Source: Nematostella vectensis
Taxonomy: Eukaryota; Cnidaria; Anthozoa; Actiniaria; Edwardsiidae
Length of the DNA stretch: 64,000 bases
Assembly (NCBI RefSeq): GCF_932526225.1
Contig: NC_064035.1
Coordinates: forward strand, 15,300,469-15,364,468
Direction: 5' to 3'
Shown here: piece by piece, positions 1-12,386 of the stretch
Position numbering within the stretch: position 1 is the first letter of the stretch
Layout: every line of letters starts with the position of its first letter
Made by a program: the position numbers and the translations under genes
The notes under the pieces: model-generated
Seen by the model: the letters and a program-made list of their open reading frames with translations, nothing else
Told to the model about the DNA's origin: nothing
The model's database searches: none

Positions 1-221
1 TTAATTAAAGTATAAACATTCTGTGACTGAAGAAATATCTCCTTGTATTGTTTGAAAACGAAAATGTTGAAAGTTTATAGTGGGAGACTGGTCCCCCTCT
101 CCCTCAATGCTCCATTGTCCAACACCTATGTCAGCATCTTACATCAGTTTAAGCTGGTTTTGGAGTGAAATGAAAATCTAAAGAACAAACCTCAGATACA
201 CAAAATATTGGTTAAAATTTC

Positions 222-1621
222 TTAGCATCCCAATGCAGTACTATGAAATTTCATAACATCATTTACCACACTGATTTCATGTCTTGGGTTTACAGCACAA
301 AACTGCCCTCGCCTTTTAGCAAGAGGTGGGATGAGTCTCCCATGCTGTGTAAGCCTTGATGGAACCTCGTCATGCTAAAAACAGATAATGATATTGCATT
401 ATTTTTAGTCTTCTAGCAGTGTATTGTATTTAAGTTTATGAAGGCTTTATAGCATGACTAGTAAAATCCGGAACACCTAAAATATGTGTGGACTGTTTTA
501 TTATTTTTGTGATGAATCACAAGCAAGAACTTAGACATGGGACTTGTTGAGTAATGTTCCAATTTGACTGCTAGTTGTTCTCGATTGTGATTGATAAAAA
601 AAAAGCATGATGTTCATTATTTTACTGGTCCCTCTATAAACCCAATGCCTTAAATAGACTTAATGTTTTTTTTTTCTTGTTCTATCAATTTTTCTACTTA
701 CAAGGCCTACAAAGATTCCACCATGCATGTTAACGGGTGGAGACAAGCGTGGTGATACTACAACCTCCTTAGGAGGAAAGCCATTTGCAAAGTGCACTTG
801 TTTATGGCAGTCTTCTCCACTTGACATCATTGGTGCGTCCAGACAGCATAACTCCCTAAGATCACTACAGATAATAAATAATGACATTAAAAAAATCCAA
901 CATTTTTTTTAATGGAAGAGGGTGCCTTATACAGAGAAAAATTGACTGTGGATGGTCAAGATACAACAAAAAATGGAGAGTGGAACCATTTAAACAATTT
1001 GGTACAAAATGCTGTTCTTGAGAATTCCCATCCAGGTTATTACTGATACTAATTTTATGTAAGATTATTTTTAGTAATCTATCAATTTATGCTCATAAAT
1101 TCCAAGTAGCATAATACATTTCAGGTTTTGTCAGTTAAAAGCCTTTAACTGTTTTCATTGGACTACCTTAGATGGCTTCCAATCAAGCTATCTCACAGCA
1201 CCATGTTGACCAATCAGGGGGGGGGGTGAATAGGGGTATGTGAATCCGCCGATCCGCTACATTTTCGGGGCAAATCCGTGGATCGGCAGATATTTTTAGA
1301 TCCGCATGGTATGACAGATAAACATATGAACGAAATTGGATTGTCGAAGCATCCAAAATCCGAAATCTGCACCCAAATTGTCGACAGATCAGTGATCCGC
1401 CGTATTTCCGAAATCTGCCAATCCGCTGAAATAATCATCAAAATCTGTTATCCGTGAGGACAAATCCGCCGATCTGCGAACCTTTTCCCCCCCAATCAGA
1501 GTGTAAAAAATGTATTCAATTCAAACTTAATTGAGTTTTCACATTTTGGAAATCTTGGCGAGAGTTCTCAATTCTTCAAGATCGCAGTAACCCAGCATGA
1601 TGTACTGCTTTTTGGGAATGT
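222..1621 (-). CDS. 3' part of an unrecognised multi-exon gene
   Basis: Three minus-strand exons join in one frame: 1621-1543, 864-702 and 374-222, ending in TAA at 222-224. The last two are bounded by good sites (acceptors ctgtag and tttttag, donor CTT|gtaagt). The first has a weak donor (AAAAT|gtgaaa), but its phase fits exactly. The deduced C-terminal portion is about 130 residues and contains the segments GYCDLEELRTL, SSGEDCHKQVHF, SPPVNMHGGIF and a basic LAKRRGQF stretch. No membrane segment is visible. The MHGG motif recalls hotdog thioesterases, but the rest does not support that, so I assign no function. Upstream exons, expected above 1621, were not found. The consistent phases and codon-like sequence make a real gene likely; its identity is unknown. 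Confidence 0.5.
1218..1491. mobile_element. hAT-like non-autonomous element bounded by G and C runs
   Basis: A 274-bp block starts with a run of G and ends with a run of C. It is flanked on both sides by the same 8 bp, CCAATCAG (1210-1217 and 1492-1499), the target-site duplication length typical of hAT transposons. Motifs like AATCCGCCGATC recur inside at both ends. There is no coding capacity. Confidence 0.5.
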
Positions 1622-4600
1622 CTTCAATGATAGGGGGTTAGTAAGGGAAAAGACCCAACAGTAGCAGATCTAGTGGAGCATGGTCTAGAAAGGCCTGTAA
1701 CCCTGATTGGTTGGTATACATCACCCAAAGCTCACTGTGAATGCGAATAAAATTACAGAAAGGCATACATGTCGAGTAAGTACGCAGCTGCTTTGTCTCC
1801 TATTATCTTCGTTCTTCAAAGGAGTTCTTTTGTCTCTATTCTCCTCGTTCTTTGTGTCGAGGTGCGGATATTGTTCATTTGCCCAAACAAATTGCAGCAT
1901 GTAAGAGCTGCGTACTGACCCTACATGTCAACTCACCTGAATTAGGCGGGTGTCACAAGATTTTGGACCTCATTACAAGCCCAAGAATACAGAGAACGTT
2001 CGTACATTCTCTGAATTCACAGGCATTGGCTCTCTTGGTTTTTTTCACATATTTACTGTATTTCTCCTGATTTTACCAGATTTCTGTCTAAGTTGGGTCT
2101 AGAAATAATATTGAAAATTCAACGATTTTATTTCTTAGTAGAATGAACGGTTCATTTGAGCTCTAAGTGTTTACTACAAACTAAGAAAGAAGCACAAAAC
2201 CATAACGTGATTCCTAACAATTATTTTCAAACACATTGAGCTTGGGGTAACTTGTGTATAACTTACTTATACATAATAAATAAACCACAAGAAGAGCAGG
2301 CCACATCAATCATATATTAACAGCGTAAAAAAGCGTACAAATATTTATTGTTAATGAAAGGGTAATTATCCAACACTCGATCTACAGTGCTCTGTTTAAT
2401 TGATGTTGATGTTTCTTGGTGAAACCATGCGTAAAATAACACGATAATATCAACTGCTCGTCTTGTCGATGCGGAAACAATAGAGAATTGGGCATTTACA
2501 TTAACAATATAGTCTTGTGAATCATTCTTCGAACTAACTAGACTTCTAACTGACATAACACAACTGTCAAAGAATGGCATAGTACTGTAGTAAGAATGTA
2601 AGATACCTTTCGTCGTCCCGGTTCGAGGTTCCTTGGCAACAAAACTCAAAGTCGTTCGCTGCAGCTACTTGATAGCGGTATTAAGCTTATTACCAGATGA
2701 GTATGACCACAACTTATTTAAACAGCAAAACACTCGATCTGGGGTTTATATACAACGCACTGGGAAAACAGAAACGGATAGATTACACGTACATTGCGCT
2801 TTTCGAGGTCAACATCTATCTCCACGCTCGGGATGACGTCACAGCTCGAGCCATCTATTCGATGGTCAGCAGGGGGCGGTTTTGGCGTCGATTCCGTAAC
2901 CGAATCCGTTTATCGCGACGCCGTATTTTCTAAACATCGATTTGTTTTTGTCTTTTGTGATGTTCTGTTCCTCCAGTCAAATTATTCTAAGCCAATCAGA
3001 CGGAACAGAAAACCAAAACAACTCGTGTTTTGAATACGCGGGTCGCAATACAACGGATTCGACAGTAAAGGTCCTGTAAACCGCTAGTATCAAAGAAACT
3101 ATATGTCGGTTTCATATAAAAGTTGACATTTTGGCGAATGCAATTTTACTTCCGGTTGAATATACGGCGGAAGTAATGTTTTAACACTAAAATTTGATGG
3201 TTTTTGCGCTTAAATAAAACGACCTTCTTAGAAACTAACTCTCACTTAGTTAGATTTTAAGGGTTTCTTTTGTCTGGACGAGACAAAATCCTGGGTTTTT
3301 TCCACGTCCATCCAAGGTCATTTAACAAGAGAGAAAAAAAAAACAATCAGCACAATCAACACTCGGAAGGTTATGGAAAATTTGGTAATTATGAATCAAA
3401 AGAACCTGCTCCTTATAAAACCTCTATAGTAGGATAAGATGACTGAAACCCGCAGAATTTTGTTAATTCGTGCCCTAAAAATCCCATAGAACACTTGCGT
3501 CCATTATCTAACTTTCTTAGAAAATTGACACTGCCACCAGACATTTTGAAATGCTTTTATACTAGATGTCACTGGCAAATCAACATCATTAAATGTAAAA
3601 CAATTAAAATACTATCTTATTGTCGAAGGCCATTGTATGGTTGTCGACAAGTTATCAACATCAAGCAATACTGACTGGTTCTCTAGGATGTGAAGTGAGG
3701 ATTTTGAACAACAGGGGCATTTCAGTGAGGTTTGTAATAGTATATTAGTAGTCATCTTCTTAGTGATTAGTATTCCCTAAGTTTCAACTATGTTTTCCTT
3801 CTGGAAAACAATCAAAATAAAGGTGCAACTTAGGGGATACTAATAACTAAGTAGATAACCACTAATTACTAACTACATTCCCCACTAATTCCCTATTGTT
3901 CAACGCCCTCGCCGATTGACATCTTAATTAATATGAGATTAAGGGGGTTGAAATGGGGAGCGCTGATTGGTCGAGTGGTAGTGATCATGTTCTAAACAGT
4001 ATTCTCTTACAGTAACGTTGATGGAGCATCATTGTAAATCTCATTTATTGTCAGCTCACATTTTGTTATTTTTGCAGGTTTGTAAGGGACAGGTTCTTAT
4101 TCTTCATCGTTGTCGAACTTTTCGGATCATGACTGTTTTGCTGTGAGAGCTGCTACTAGGCATGTTCGATGAATGACCTTGGGTGAACTTTGGAAATACA
4201 CAGCTTTTTGTGTCCCGCAAACGTGAAAAAGTGACCTAAACTTATGATAAAAACAAAGTAAGTTTGAGAATATTTGCATCCAAGATTTTTTGCAGTGATA
4301 TGTCGAAGAGATCAATTTTTTCAATTATATATTTTTCGTAGCCGTTGAAATCTATGAAGATCGTTTTATTTAAGGGCAAAAACCACCAAATTTGTGTTGA
4401 AACCTATAAGAAAAATTTAATTCCTCCGTATATTCAACCGGAAGCAGAATTGCAATCGCCAAAAGGTCAACTTTTAGGCCAAATCGGGCAAGAAGACCTC
4501 GCTATTCGTATTCTACGCCAGATTTTCTACTCACATGTTTACAGGGCCAACGGTATTAGCAGTATCCAGGAGCGGATCCAAATGTTTCAAAAAGGGGGGT

Positions 4601-4756
4601 GGGGAGAAGTTAGAGTTTCAAGAAAGGAGGGGGGGGGCAGATTCATAGTTCTTCCGTAGATTTCTTATAGCTCTTGTTATTTATAAGCCAAATGTTCCCT
4701 TGGGGTGTCTACCAGAGGACCCGAAAAAATATACAAATCACACTTCCTGTTACAGT
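1622..4756. other. No gene recognised
   Basis: AT-rich sequence without a convincing exon. It holds a palindromic CRE (TGACGTCA, about 2834), a short GC-richer stretch around 2640-2930 with overlapping short open frames on both strands, and G runs near 4590-4640. The upstream exons of the 222-1621 gene may lie here, but I could not place them. Confidence 0.4.
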
Positions 4757-6425
4757 TTGTAAGACGTTCTGCTTAAAACTCTCAACTAAAACAAACATCA
4801 ATTTGCCGATCGTCTGTTTTATCTGCTACCAAAAAAAAAAATCCAGAAACCATACCCGTTTTCCTCTCCCTTAGGGTTAAAATCATTTTCTCAACAAGCA
4901 TATGTACATTTTTTTAGGGACAGTCCCCCCCCCCCCGGGTCATCTTCTCCTTAAAATGATGAACAAGCATATGTGCTTTAAACCTTCTTCCAAAGGACAT
5001 TCCCCTTTCCTGTTACTTGGGTTGGCCGGAATTTCCCTCTGTATTATTTGGGGGAAGCACTGATCCAATGATGCTATGATGTTGCTATGGATGTATGATG
5101 TGCTGTCATTTAGTCTTTAAAATCCTGTTGTTATTGGATAGGATGATACATTGGCATGAGACCCTCTAAGGGATAGCTGTTTGTTAGACTTTCTGCTTAA
5201 AACTGTCAACTAAAATAAACATCAATTTGCTGATTGTCTGTTTTATCTGCTATCCCTTAGGGTTAAAAAAAATCCAGAAACCATACCCATTTTCCTCTCC
5301 CTTAGGGTTAAAATTCATTTTCTCAACAAGCATATGTACATTTTTTTAGAGACGGTCCCCCCCCCTGGGTCATTTTCTCCTTAAAATGATGAACAAGCAT
5401 ATGTGCTTTAAACCTTCTTCCAAAGGACATTCCCCTTTCCTGTTACTTGGGTTGGCCGGAATTTCCCTCTGTATTTTTTGGGGGAAGCACTGATCCAATG
5501 ATGCTATGATGTTGCTATGGATGTATGATGTGCTGTCATTTAGTCTTTAAAATCCTGTTGTTATTGGATAGGATGATACATTGGCATGAGACCCTCTAAG
5601 GGATAGCTGTTTGTTAGACTTTCTGCTTAAAACTGTCAACTAAAACAAACATCAATTTGCTGATTGTCTGTTTTATCTGCTATCCCTTAGGGTTAAAAAA
5701 AATCCAGAAACCATACCCATTTTCCTCTCCCTTAGGGTTAAAATTCATTTTCTCAACAAGCATATGTACATTTTTTAGAGACGGTCCCCCCCCCCCTGGG
5801 TCATTTTCTCCTTAAAATGATGAACAAGCATATGTGCTTTAAACCTTCTTCCAATGGACATTCCCCTTTCCTGTTACTTGGGTTGGCCGGAAATTCCCTC
5901 TGTATTTTTTGGGGGAAGCACTGATCCAATGATGCTATGATGTTGCTTTTGATATATGATGTGCTGTCATTTAGTCTTGAAATCCTGTTGTTATTGGATA
6001 GGATGATACATTGGCATGAGACCCTCTAAGGGATAGCTGAGTCGGAAGTATCTTTGAACACCCTTGGGGTGTCTACCAGAGGACCCGACCACAAAACATA
6101 CAAATCACACTTCCTGTTACAGTTTGTTAGACTTTCTTCTTAAAACTGTCAACTAAAACAAACATCAATTTGCTGATTGTCTGCTTTATCTGCTATCCCT
6201 TAGGGTTAAAAAAAATCCAGAAACCATACCCATTTTCCTCTCCCTTAGGGTTAAAATTCATTTTCTCAACAAGCATATGTACACTGATCCAATGATGCTA
6301 TGATTTTGCTTTGGATATATGATGTGCTGTCATTTAGTCTTTAAATCCTGTTGTTATTGGATAGGATGTTACATTGGCATGAGACCCTCTAAGGGATAGC
6401 TGAGTCGGAAGTATCTTTGAACACA
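4757..6425. repeat. Tandem repeat, about 430-bp unit, four copies
   Basis: The same block recurs starting near 4757, 5183, 5612 and 6125. The spacing is about 427 and 429 bp, then 513 bp where extra sequence with TTGGGGTGTCTACCAGAGG, also seen at 4700, is retained. Each unit carries CTTAGGGTTAAAA motifs, a C run and a conserved AACAAGCATATGT. The last copy is shortened. The second and third copies are nearly identical, which suggests recent duplication. Confidence 0.9.
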
Positions 6426-6549
6426 CAGCCTGAGGGATAGCAGTTGGTAGAATTTTATACCCTAAAAGATAGGCTGATCACCCCGTCTACTTTCATAGAG
6501 AGTGTCCCTAAAACCGCGGGCCCAGAGAATTAACAAGCTACAAGAAGTG

Positions 6550-6882
6550 CAATACGACAGGGCAAAAAAAGGCAAAAAAGACGTTATGTAAACCAACATA
6601 TCAAAAAGTGTTTTTTTCTAATGGTTCGTCTTCGAGATATGAGGCTTGAAGTACAATTTTCTAATGTTCAAAGTATGAATTCCCCTCGTTTTTAGGGAGA
6701 AGTTGGGCTCTGATCAGAAATTAAGCCAACTTTGCTCACTAATATCTAAATTTCATATCTTCTAAATTTCTTTAAAATTTGGAATTAAGTTTTGGTTAGA
6801 GAAACTCCTCGAGAATTGGAAAATTTCATGCCATTTTTTTGCTCTGTCGTGCATGACACTAAGGGCGGCTGCTAAGCAGACT
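6550..6882. mobile_element. MITE-like palindromic element (CGACAGGGCAAAA family)
   Basis: The left end reads ACGACAGGGCAAAAAAAGGC, and the right end (about 6830-6852) is its inverse, GCCATTTTTTTGCTCTGTCG. A 17-bp piece at 6866-6882 (CGGCTGCTAAGCAGACT) also occurs in the hairpin at 47473-47524. A related element lies at 29150-29522. It is non-coding. Confidence 0.6.
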
Positions 6883-6886
6883 ACAA

Positions 6887-6892
6887 TTTATT
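6887..6892 (-). terminator. Possible poly(A) signal of the FAM151-like gene
   Basis: AATAAA on the minus strand, about 180 bp past the stop codon at 7069. It is the first canonical signal downstream. No transcript evidence. Confidence 0.35.
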
Positions 6893-7068
6893 TGTCAGGC
6901 TTCTTTGGTTTGCAAGGATCAATCAGGCAAAAATCTGGTTGAGCAGCATCAGGTTTTTAAGTCAAATCAACACAAAATTGACAGTACACAAAAATGGCCT
7001 GAGCAAACAGAAAATCTCAAACAAACTCTAATTGCCTTCCCCTCATCTTCATTATTTTTCTAGTGTTT

Positions 7069-7906
7069 CTAATCAGAATCATTCCTCTTGCCTGATTGCC
7101 TAAATCTTATATTCTCGGGAAGCTCCTCATTGAGTTTGTCTTCCAGATGGGCAAGATCGTAATACACCTTTTCATTAATCAAATCCTTATAAAGGTAGAC
7201 AAGATCTTTCAGGGGCACATTGTCCTGATAATAAACCCATAAAGTCAATGAGTACCTTGTAGACTGATGAAGTAGCCACTTTACCTGTTCAAGGTTTTGG
7301 TATGCTACTCTGACATTCACAGGGAAAGTAACAGACTGTTTAAGTGGCTTACATAAGCTTGCCATTTCATGGACAGTTTCCCATTGTAAGTGTCCATTTC
7401 TGTGACACTCCCTTGCATGACTCTCTGGTGAGCTATGAGAAACCCAACCTAGAGATAGCTCTCCTCTTGGGAAGAGTTCTGTACAGTACTGAATGAACTT
7501 TTTAGCATCAACAGCAGTTTTGTTAACACAAGAAGGGGATAGTATATCAGCATTAAGAAAAACTGGAACATCAATAAAATGTTGAGATTTTGAAGCTAGT
7601 ATGTCCAGGGAAGGTTTAACTGCCTCAAGTGTTTTAAAATCTAACTTTACCCCTCTTCTTGCTCCAAGAGATATCTGCAAGAACTCCTCTAAGGTAAGGT
7701 TGCTATCTGTAGATGGTGGATGTGCCATAACTGGTATTCCCTTGCTATAAGAGAGGATGACATCTGCTTCGAGCATCATTGTTGATGATGTGGGTGTCAC
7801 TGCAGCCTGCAGCCTCTCCCTACTATTGACAGCGTGTGACCATGTAACTTGACTACAAGATCTAAGACCAAAGAATTCTACTGCATAACTGCCTAGAGTT
7901 GGTTGG
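7069..7906 (-). CDS. FAM151/menorin-family protein (FAM151B-like), main exon
   Basis: This exon encodes about 279 residues that follow the whole FAM151 (DUF2181) core in order: TWSHAVNS near the N-terminus, LEADV, MAHPP, GVKLDFK, NADI, LSLGW, SVTFPVNV, then RYSLTLWVYY and the C-terminal region. The family has a PLC-like phosphodiesterase (TIM-barrel) fold; menorin acts in dendrite branching in C. elegans, and the role of FAM151B is poorly known. The pattern fits the short one-domain FAM151B rather than two-domain FAM151A. The exon starts after the acceptor cattttctcag (phase 2). The frame is open further upstream but has no ATG there, so a first exon, probably with the signal peptide, lies above 7906 and was not found. 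A TATATATA at 8059-8066 could be promoter sequence. The stop is TAG at 7069. Confidence 0.85.
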
Positions 7907-8537
7907 CTGAGAAAATGAAAAATACAAGTATTGTTAGCAAACTTCAGAAGGTTGGCCACAAACGTGAATGTGGATCATATTCTGATGGTTTGCAATAATT
8001 CCAAGGAAGGAAAACTGAACAAAGAAAACAAAAGGTAATATACTGGTGGATATGAGCTATATATAGCTAACCTCTATGACTTGTGGTGGATGATTTTCTA
8101 CAATATTTTTTTTTCATAAAACCTTTTTAATTAGAATGTCCAGCCCTTTTTTTTAAATAATACTAAGATTATGTTGAGGATCATATATTATTGTTTTGTG
8201 TCAGTGTGGCATTTTAAAATTGTCGAATTCATGATAACAACATATTGATCAATTGTGTAATTCAAATGAATCAATCAATCAATCTTTATTGAGTTTTCAA
8301 GTGTTCAATAACAAAAGGAACTAAAACAGAGACTTTATAAGGGATGGGAATAACAATAATCACACATGCACAGGCACACAAACAAGAGAAGTTTCTAATA
8401 CCTTGAGTTTGAGTTTTATACATTGTATGTAGACAACGATTTGATACTATCTATATGGCCCAATAGATAGTGAGTATGGTAGCCAATCAAATTGCGAGAT
8501 TCGTGCTAGTATGTGTGTGGAACTATACTAAAACAAT

Positions 8538-10616
8538 GGTTGTTTACCATTTAGGGAGATTCGATACAGTTTCCCGAATGCCCAACCATCCTGTCAATCA
8601 CAACTCGTATCTTCTGCTACAGGGATCGGATCATCAAACTATTTGGCCATGCCATGTACCTAGGGCTGAACTTTATAAAAATGTAACATGTGTTTACATG
8701 GCAACGCAACGGCGAACCCGTTAAATTCACTATTCTCGAAGTGCTGTTCGCTACAGGGAAATTTTTCAACAAATAAGCTATCGGATATTGTACATCAGAC
8801 CTTGGTCGACACTTAGACGAAGTTTTATTAAAATCTAAAAGAGGAATTCCGAGAAATTGGCATATTTTTATTTTCAGTCACTCTGTTATTACCTACTCTG
8901 AAATTTGCACCTGAAAAAAATCCATACGCGGGCAAGGATTTTTTTACCATTGTTATTTAGCTACCTCTTATTTCTAATAACATACCAAAAATAAAGAAAT
9001 TGGTTTTGTTAATCGTAAGTTTTATGGGCCATTCTGGGGACTATATGATCCTTTCAAAATGAAGAAATTGAACTTTTTTGCGTTTTTGGCCGCCAAATAA
9101 AATTTCGCCGATTAATTTTTTCGTAGTTTTTGTAGAAATAAATTAATATATTGAGAAACATTTGGGTTAACTTTGAGCTCCGTTGAAGGGTTGTAAGTAA
9201 GCGATTAGATTTTTTGAAAATGGGCAATTCAAGCGCCGACTTTGCGCTCGTTTTGTAGCTTCGCTTTGAATATTGTTCGTTTCATTTCGTTGCACTTTTC
9301 GCATTATTCCCGTGCTAATTTTGCACAGAGACAACGTCCCTTCCTTACGCAGCTAGCGTAACCTGCCTTCCTTTTTTTCCTCTAGTATTATCCACACCAA
9401 TTTTTAAACGGAAATATCTTTAACTATTCATGTAAAGAAGAAAAAGTGTAATAAATGACCATTCAGAAGTTCAGAAGCAGCCAGCCGTGGAAGATTAGCA
9501 CGTGAGGAATGTGAAAACAACAAGTCATGAAATCAACAATACATGAGACGAAGCAATTTGTCTAACAAATAGCCAGGCAAAGTCGGCACTTGAAATGCCC
9601 ATTTTCAAAAAATCTAATCGTTTACTTTCAACCCTTCAATGAAGCTCAAAGTTAATCCGAATGTTTCTCAATATCTTAATTTTACTATACGAAAACGACG
9701 AAAAAATTATTTGGCGAAATTTTACATGGCGACTAAAAAATCAAGAAAGTTCAATTTCTTCATTTTGAAAGTATTAAATAGTCCCAGGAATGGCCCCTGG
9801 TCAACAAAACCGATTGCTTTCATTTTTGATAGGCTATTAGAAATAAGAGGTAGCTAAATAACAATTGTAAAAAAATCCTTGCCCGCGTATGGATTTTTTC
9901 AGGTGCGAATTTCAAAGTAGGTAAATAACAGAGTGACTAAAAATAAAAATTCCACAATTTCTCAGAATTCCTCTTATTTTATTAAAACTTCCTCTAAGTG
10001 TCGACCAAGGTCTGATGTACAATACCCTATAGCTTATTTATTAAAAATTCCCATGTAGCGAACAGCACTTTGCGAATAGTGAATTTAACGGGTTCGCCGT
10101 ACCGTTGCCATAGAAACAGCAATGTAAACACATGTTACATTTGTATAAAGTTCATCCCTAGGTACATGGCATGGCCAAATAGTTTGATGATCCGATCCCT
10201 GTAGCAGAAGATACGAGTTGTGATTGACAGGATGGTTGGGCATTCGGGAAACTGTATCGAATCTCCTTAATTGGAAATTCTGGTACTTCTGGTTATTTTG
10301 TAAATGGTACATATTCCTCCCACTGGAAAATTCCAGGAAAATGTGAAGTTGCTTAAAAGGTAGTCCACTTTCACAGGGGATACCAGAAATTCTGGAAAAT
10401 CGTGTAACATTTGCAGTTATCCATACCATATTTGACCGAGGCCCCCATCGGCCACTATTCCCCAGGACTTCAAAAGCAGAATTTCTAGGTACAGAAGAAA
10501 ATGGTACATAACTTACCCCGGAAATTGTGGAATATAGGAAATTGTATCTTACCATTATGTCATTCCGGAAAAACCGAGATCTCATTCCGGAATTTCCGAT
10601 TAAATGAAAAACAACC
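8538..10616. mobile_element. Large fold-back (inverted-repeat) element, about 2.1 kb
   Basis: Sequence from about 8551 to 9240 reappears inverted at about 9600-10268 with only scattered differences; the loop is centred near 9400. The outermost ends also match: GGTTGTTTACCATTTA at 8538 and its inverse, with a small change, at 10601-10616. The right end carries an extra block (10270-10600) that is absent on the left but present again at 23475-23605. No transposase is visible. Open frames in the two arms are mirror copies of each other. Confidence 0.8.
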
Positions 10617-10639
10617 TATCTACTGACTCATAGAAAACT

Positions 10640-11848
10640 CGTACTGTACAGGACCCGAAATGATCCCAGGACCCGAAACGATCCCAGGACCCGAAATGAT
10701 CCCCAAAACTACCCCAACTGATCCCGGGACCCGAAACGACCCCAAGAGTCCCCGAAATGAACCCCAAGGAATTGCAGTAATGGACAAACAAAAGGAATGT
10801 GGAAGGATTGGCTTTCAGTTTTAAAAACATATGAAACATTTTAGCGTCATTTTTGTCACTATCCAGAATTTTGAATTAACTAAAACCATAGTATTAAGAT
10901 TTTTATATACGACTGCGTGGGAAATACAGCTTTCGGCAGCTTGGTTGAGTCAGCAATTGGGGTCAAATAAAAATTCCCGTGATGGTAATTTGAAGAACCA
11001 GGCGTGAATAAATAATTTATACATTACAAGCCATAAATGTCTCCACAGATTAGACATGCCTCTGCTTTCCCGTAGGAAAATGTTTGTTTGTGTTCGGTGA
11101 ATGAAAGACCTATCATAAAGAGAGATAGAGAGAAATCATGCAGTGGTGTACGCACTACTACATGAGGAAATTCAAAACTCACATATTGCTTTCAACAAAA
11201 GCCACATCTCTTAATATTTTGCAACGGTAGTAAAAGGGTTGTTCGAGTGCATTACTCAGTGCTTTTGTCATTCCATTTTCTCGGCCAAACCGGCTGTCGG
11301 TAAATATTCGCTCGTGTGAACATGGATTTCGTGGTGAAAAACACGTTTGGTTGTCAAATGAATATAGATTTTTAGGGGTGATGTTTACAAGAAACAAGAT
11401 TTATAGTGTCAGAGTCATGTGTTGGAACTGCAAATGTTTCGAAGGTCAAAAGTTTGGTTGTTCTGAGCAAGGCTGTGCTTTGGCTGTGCTATGTTTATGT
11501 TGTACACCTTTCAGTAGCAATTAAAAGTTGTGCATTTGTTGTATTTTGGACTCTGTTTATGGGTTTACAGCCGGGCAATGTAATAAATAGAAGTATTGTA
11601 TTGGAATTTAAGTTTTTTAAGTCATGTTATTTAGAAATAGATTCGCTGTCAACCCTTAATTATGCTTTAATTGGAAGTGCTTTCTTCTTCTTTCCCTTTG
11701 TCCATTACCGCAATTCCGTGGGGTTGATTTCGGGGACTCCTCGGTATCGTTTCGGGTCCCGGGATCAGTTGGGGTACTTTTGGGGATCATTTCGGGTCCT
11801 GGGATCGTTTCGGGTACTGGGATCATTTCGGGTCCGGTACAGTACTCT
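10640..11848. mobile_element. Inverted-repeat element with internal GGACCCGAAACGATCCC repeats
   Basis: The arms at 10640-10795 and 11693-11848 are inverted copies. Each holds several copies of a short GATCCC / GGACCCGAAA motif and ends in GTACTGTAC. About 900 bp lie between the arms, including an open frame of 187 codons that runs into the right arm and shows no recognisable domain. Confidence 0.65.
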
Positions 11849-12386
11849 GATTGTTAAATATAAAATGGCCGGCCTCAAAAGTACCTTGCAGTTGTGTATC
11901 CATGCGATTCCATCTGATTCCAAAGCAAAAATAAACCACCACTTATCAAAGATAAGAACGCACATTTAGGGAAGGGCGATAGCTTTCTTAGAAGGGATAC
12001 CATGGCTTGAATACAATATAAAGCACCAGTTTCCAGGCACCATTTTGAACGAAATGTGAGGATTCCTAGAAATCGAGCTTGATAGATCATAGTTGATATA
12101 ACACTTTTTTTGATTGGATGTTTTGTTTGAAGACCCCCCCCAAACAACTTTTGCCCAATAGAAATGCTTGATAGATTTCATTGCTATCACGGTTCCCGTA
12201 TGTTGTTTCAAAGCGATAAACTGATAAAAGAAGAAATCTTGCTGTTGATACAAACTCGTGGATATTTTCACACTTTACGCGCCATGTTTGTTATTGAGAT
12301 ATATTTATTTTTACTTTGCAATAATTAGGGATGCGTAAAATAGTTAGCGTAATTATTAGAATCAATTTTTTACAACTTTTCAAGCC

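Noticed and set aside
2317-2649. Minus-strand open frame of 110 codons
   Set aside because: No splice context, no recognisable domain and no matching neighbour exons; likely chance.
5260-5730. Telomeric repeat (TTAGGG)
   Set aside because: Single CCCTTAGGGTT motifs inside a 430-bp tandem unit, not a head-to-tail hexamer array.
7907-7959. Extension of the FAM151-like exon upstream to 7959
   Set aside because: It would need a GTG start; the sequence is better read as intron ending in cattttctcag.
11406-11969. Plus-strand open frame of 187 codons
   Set aside because: It runs into the arm of an inverted-repeat element and shows no domain; codon pattern looks random.
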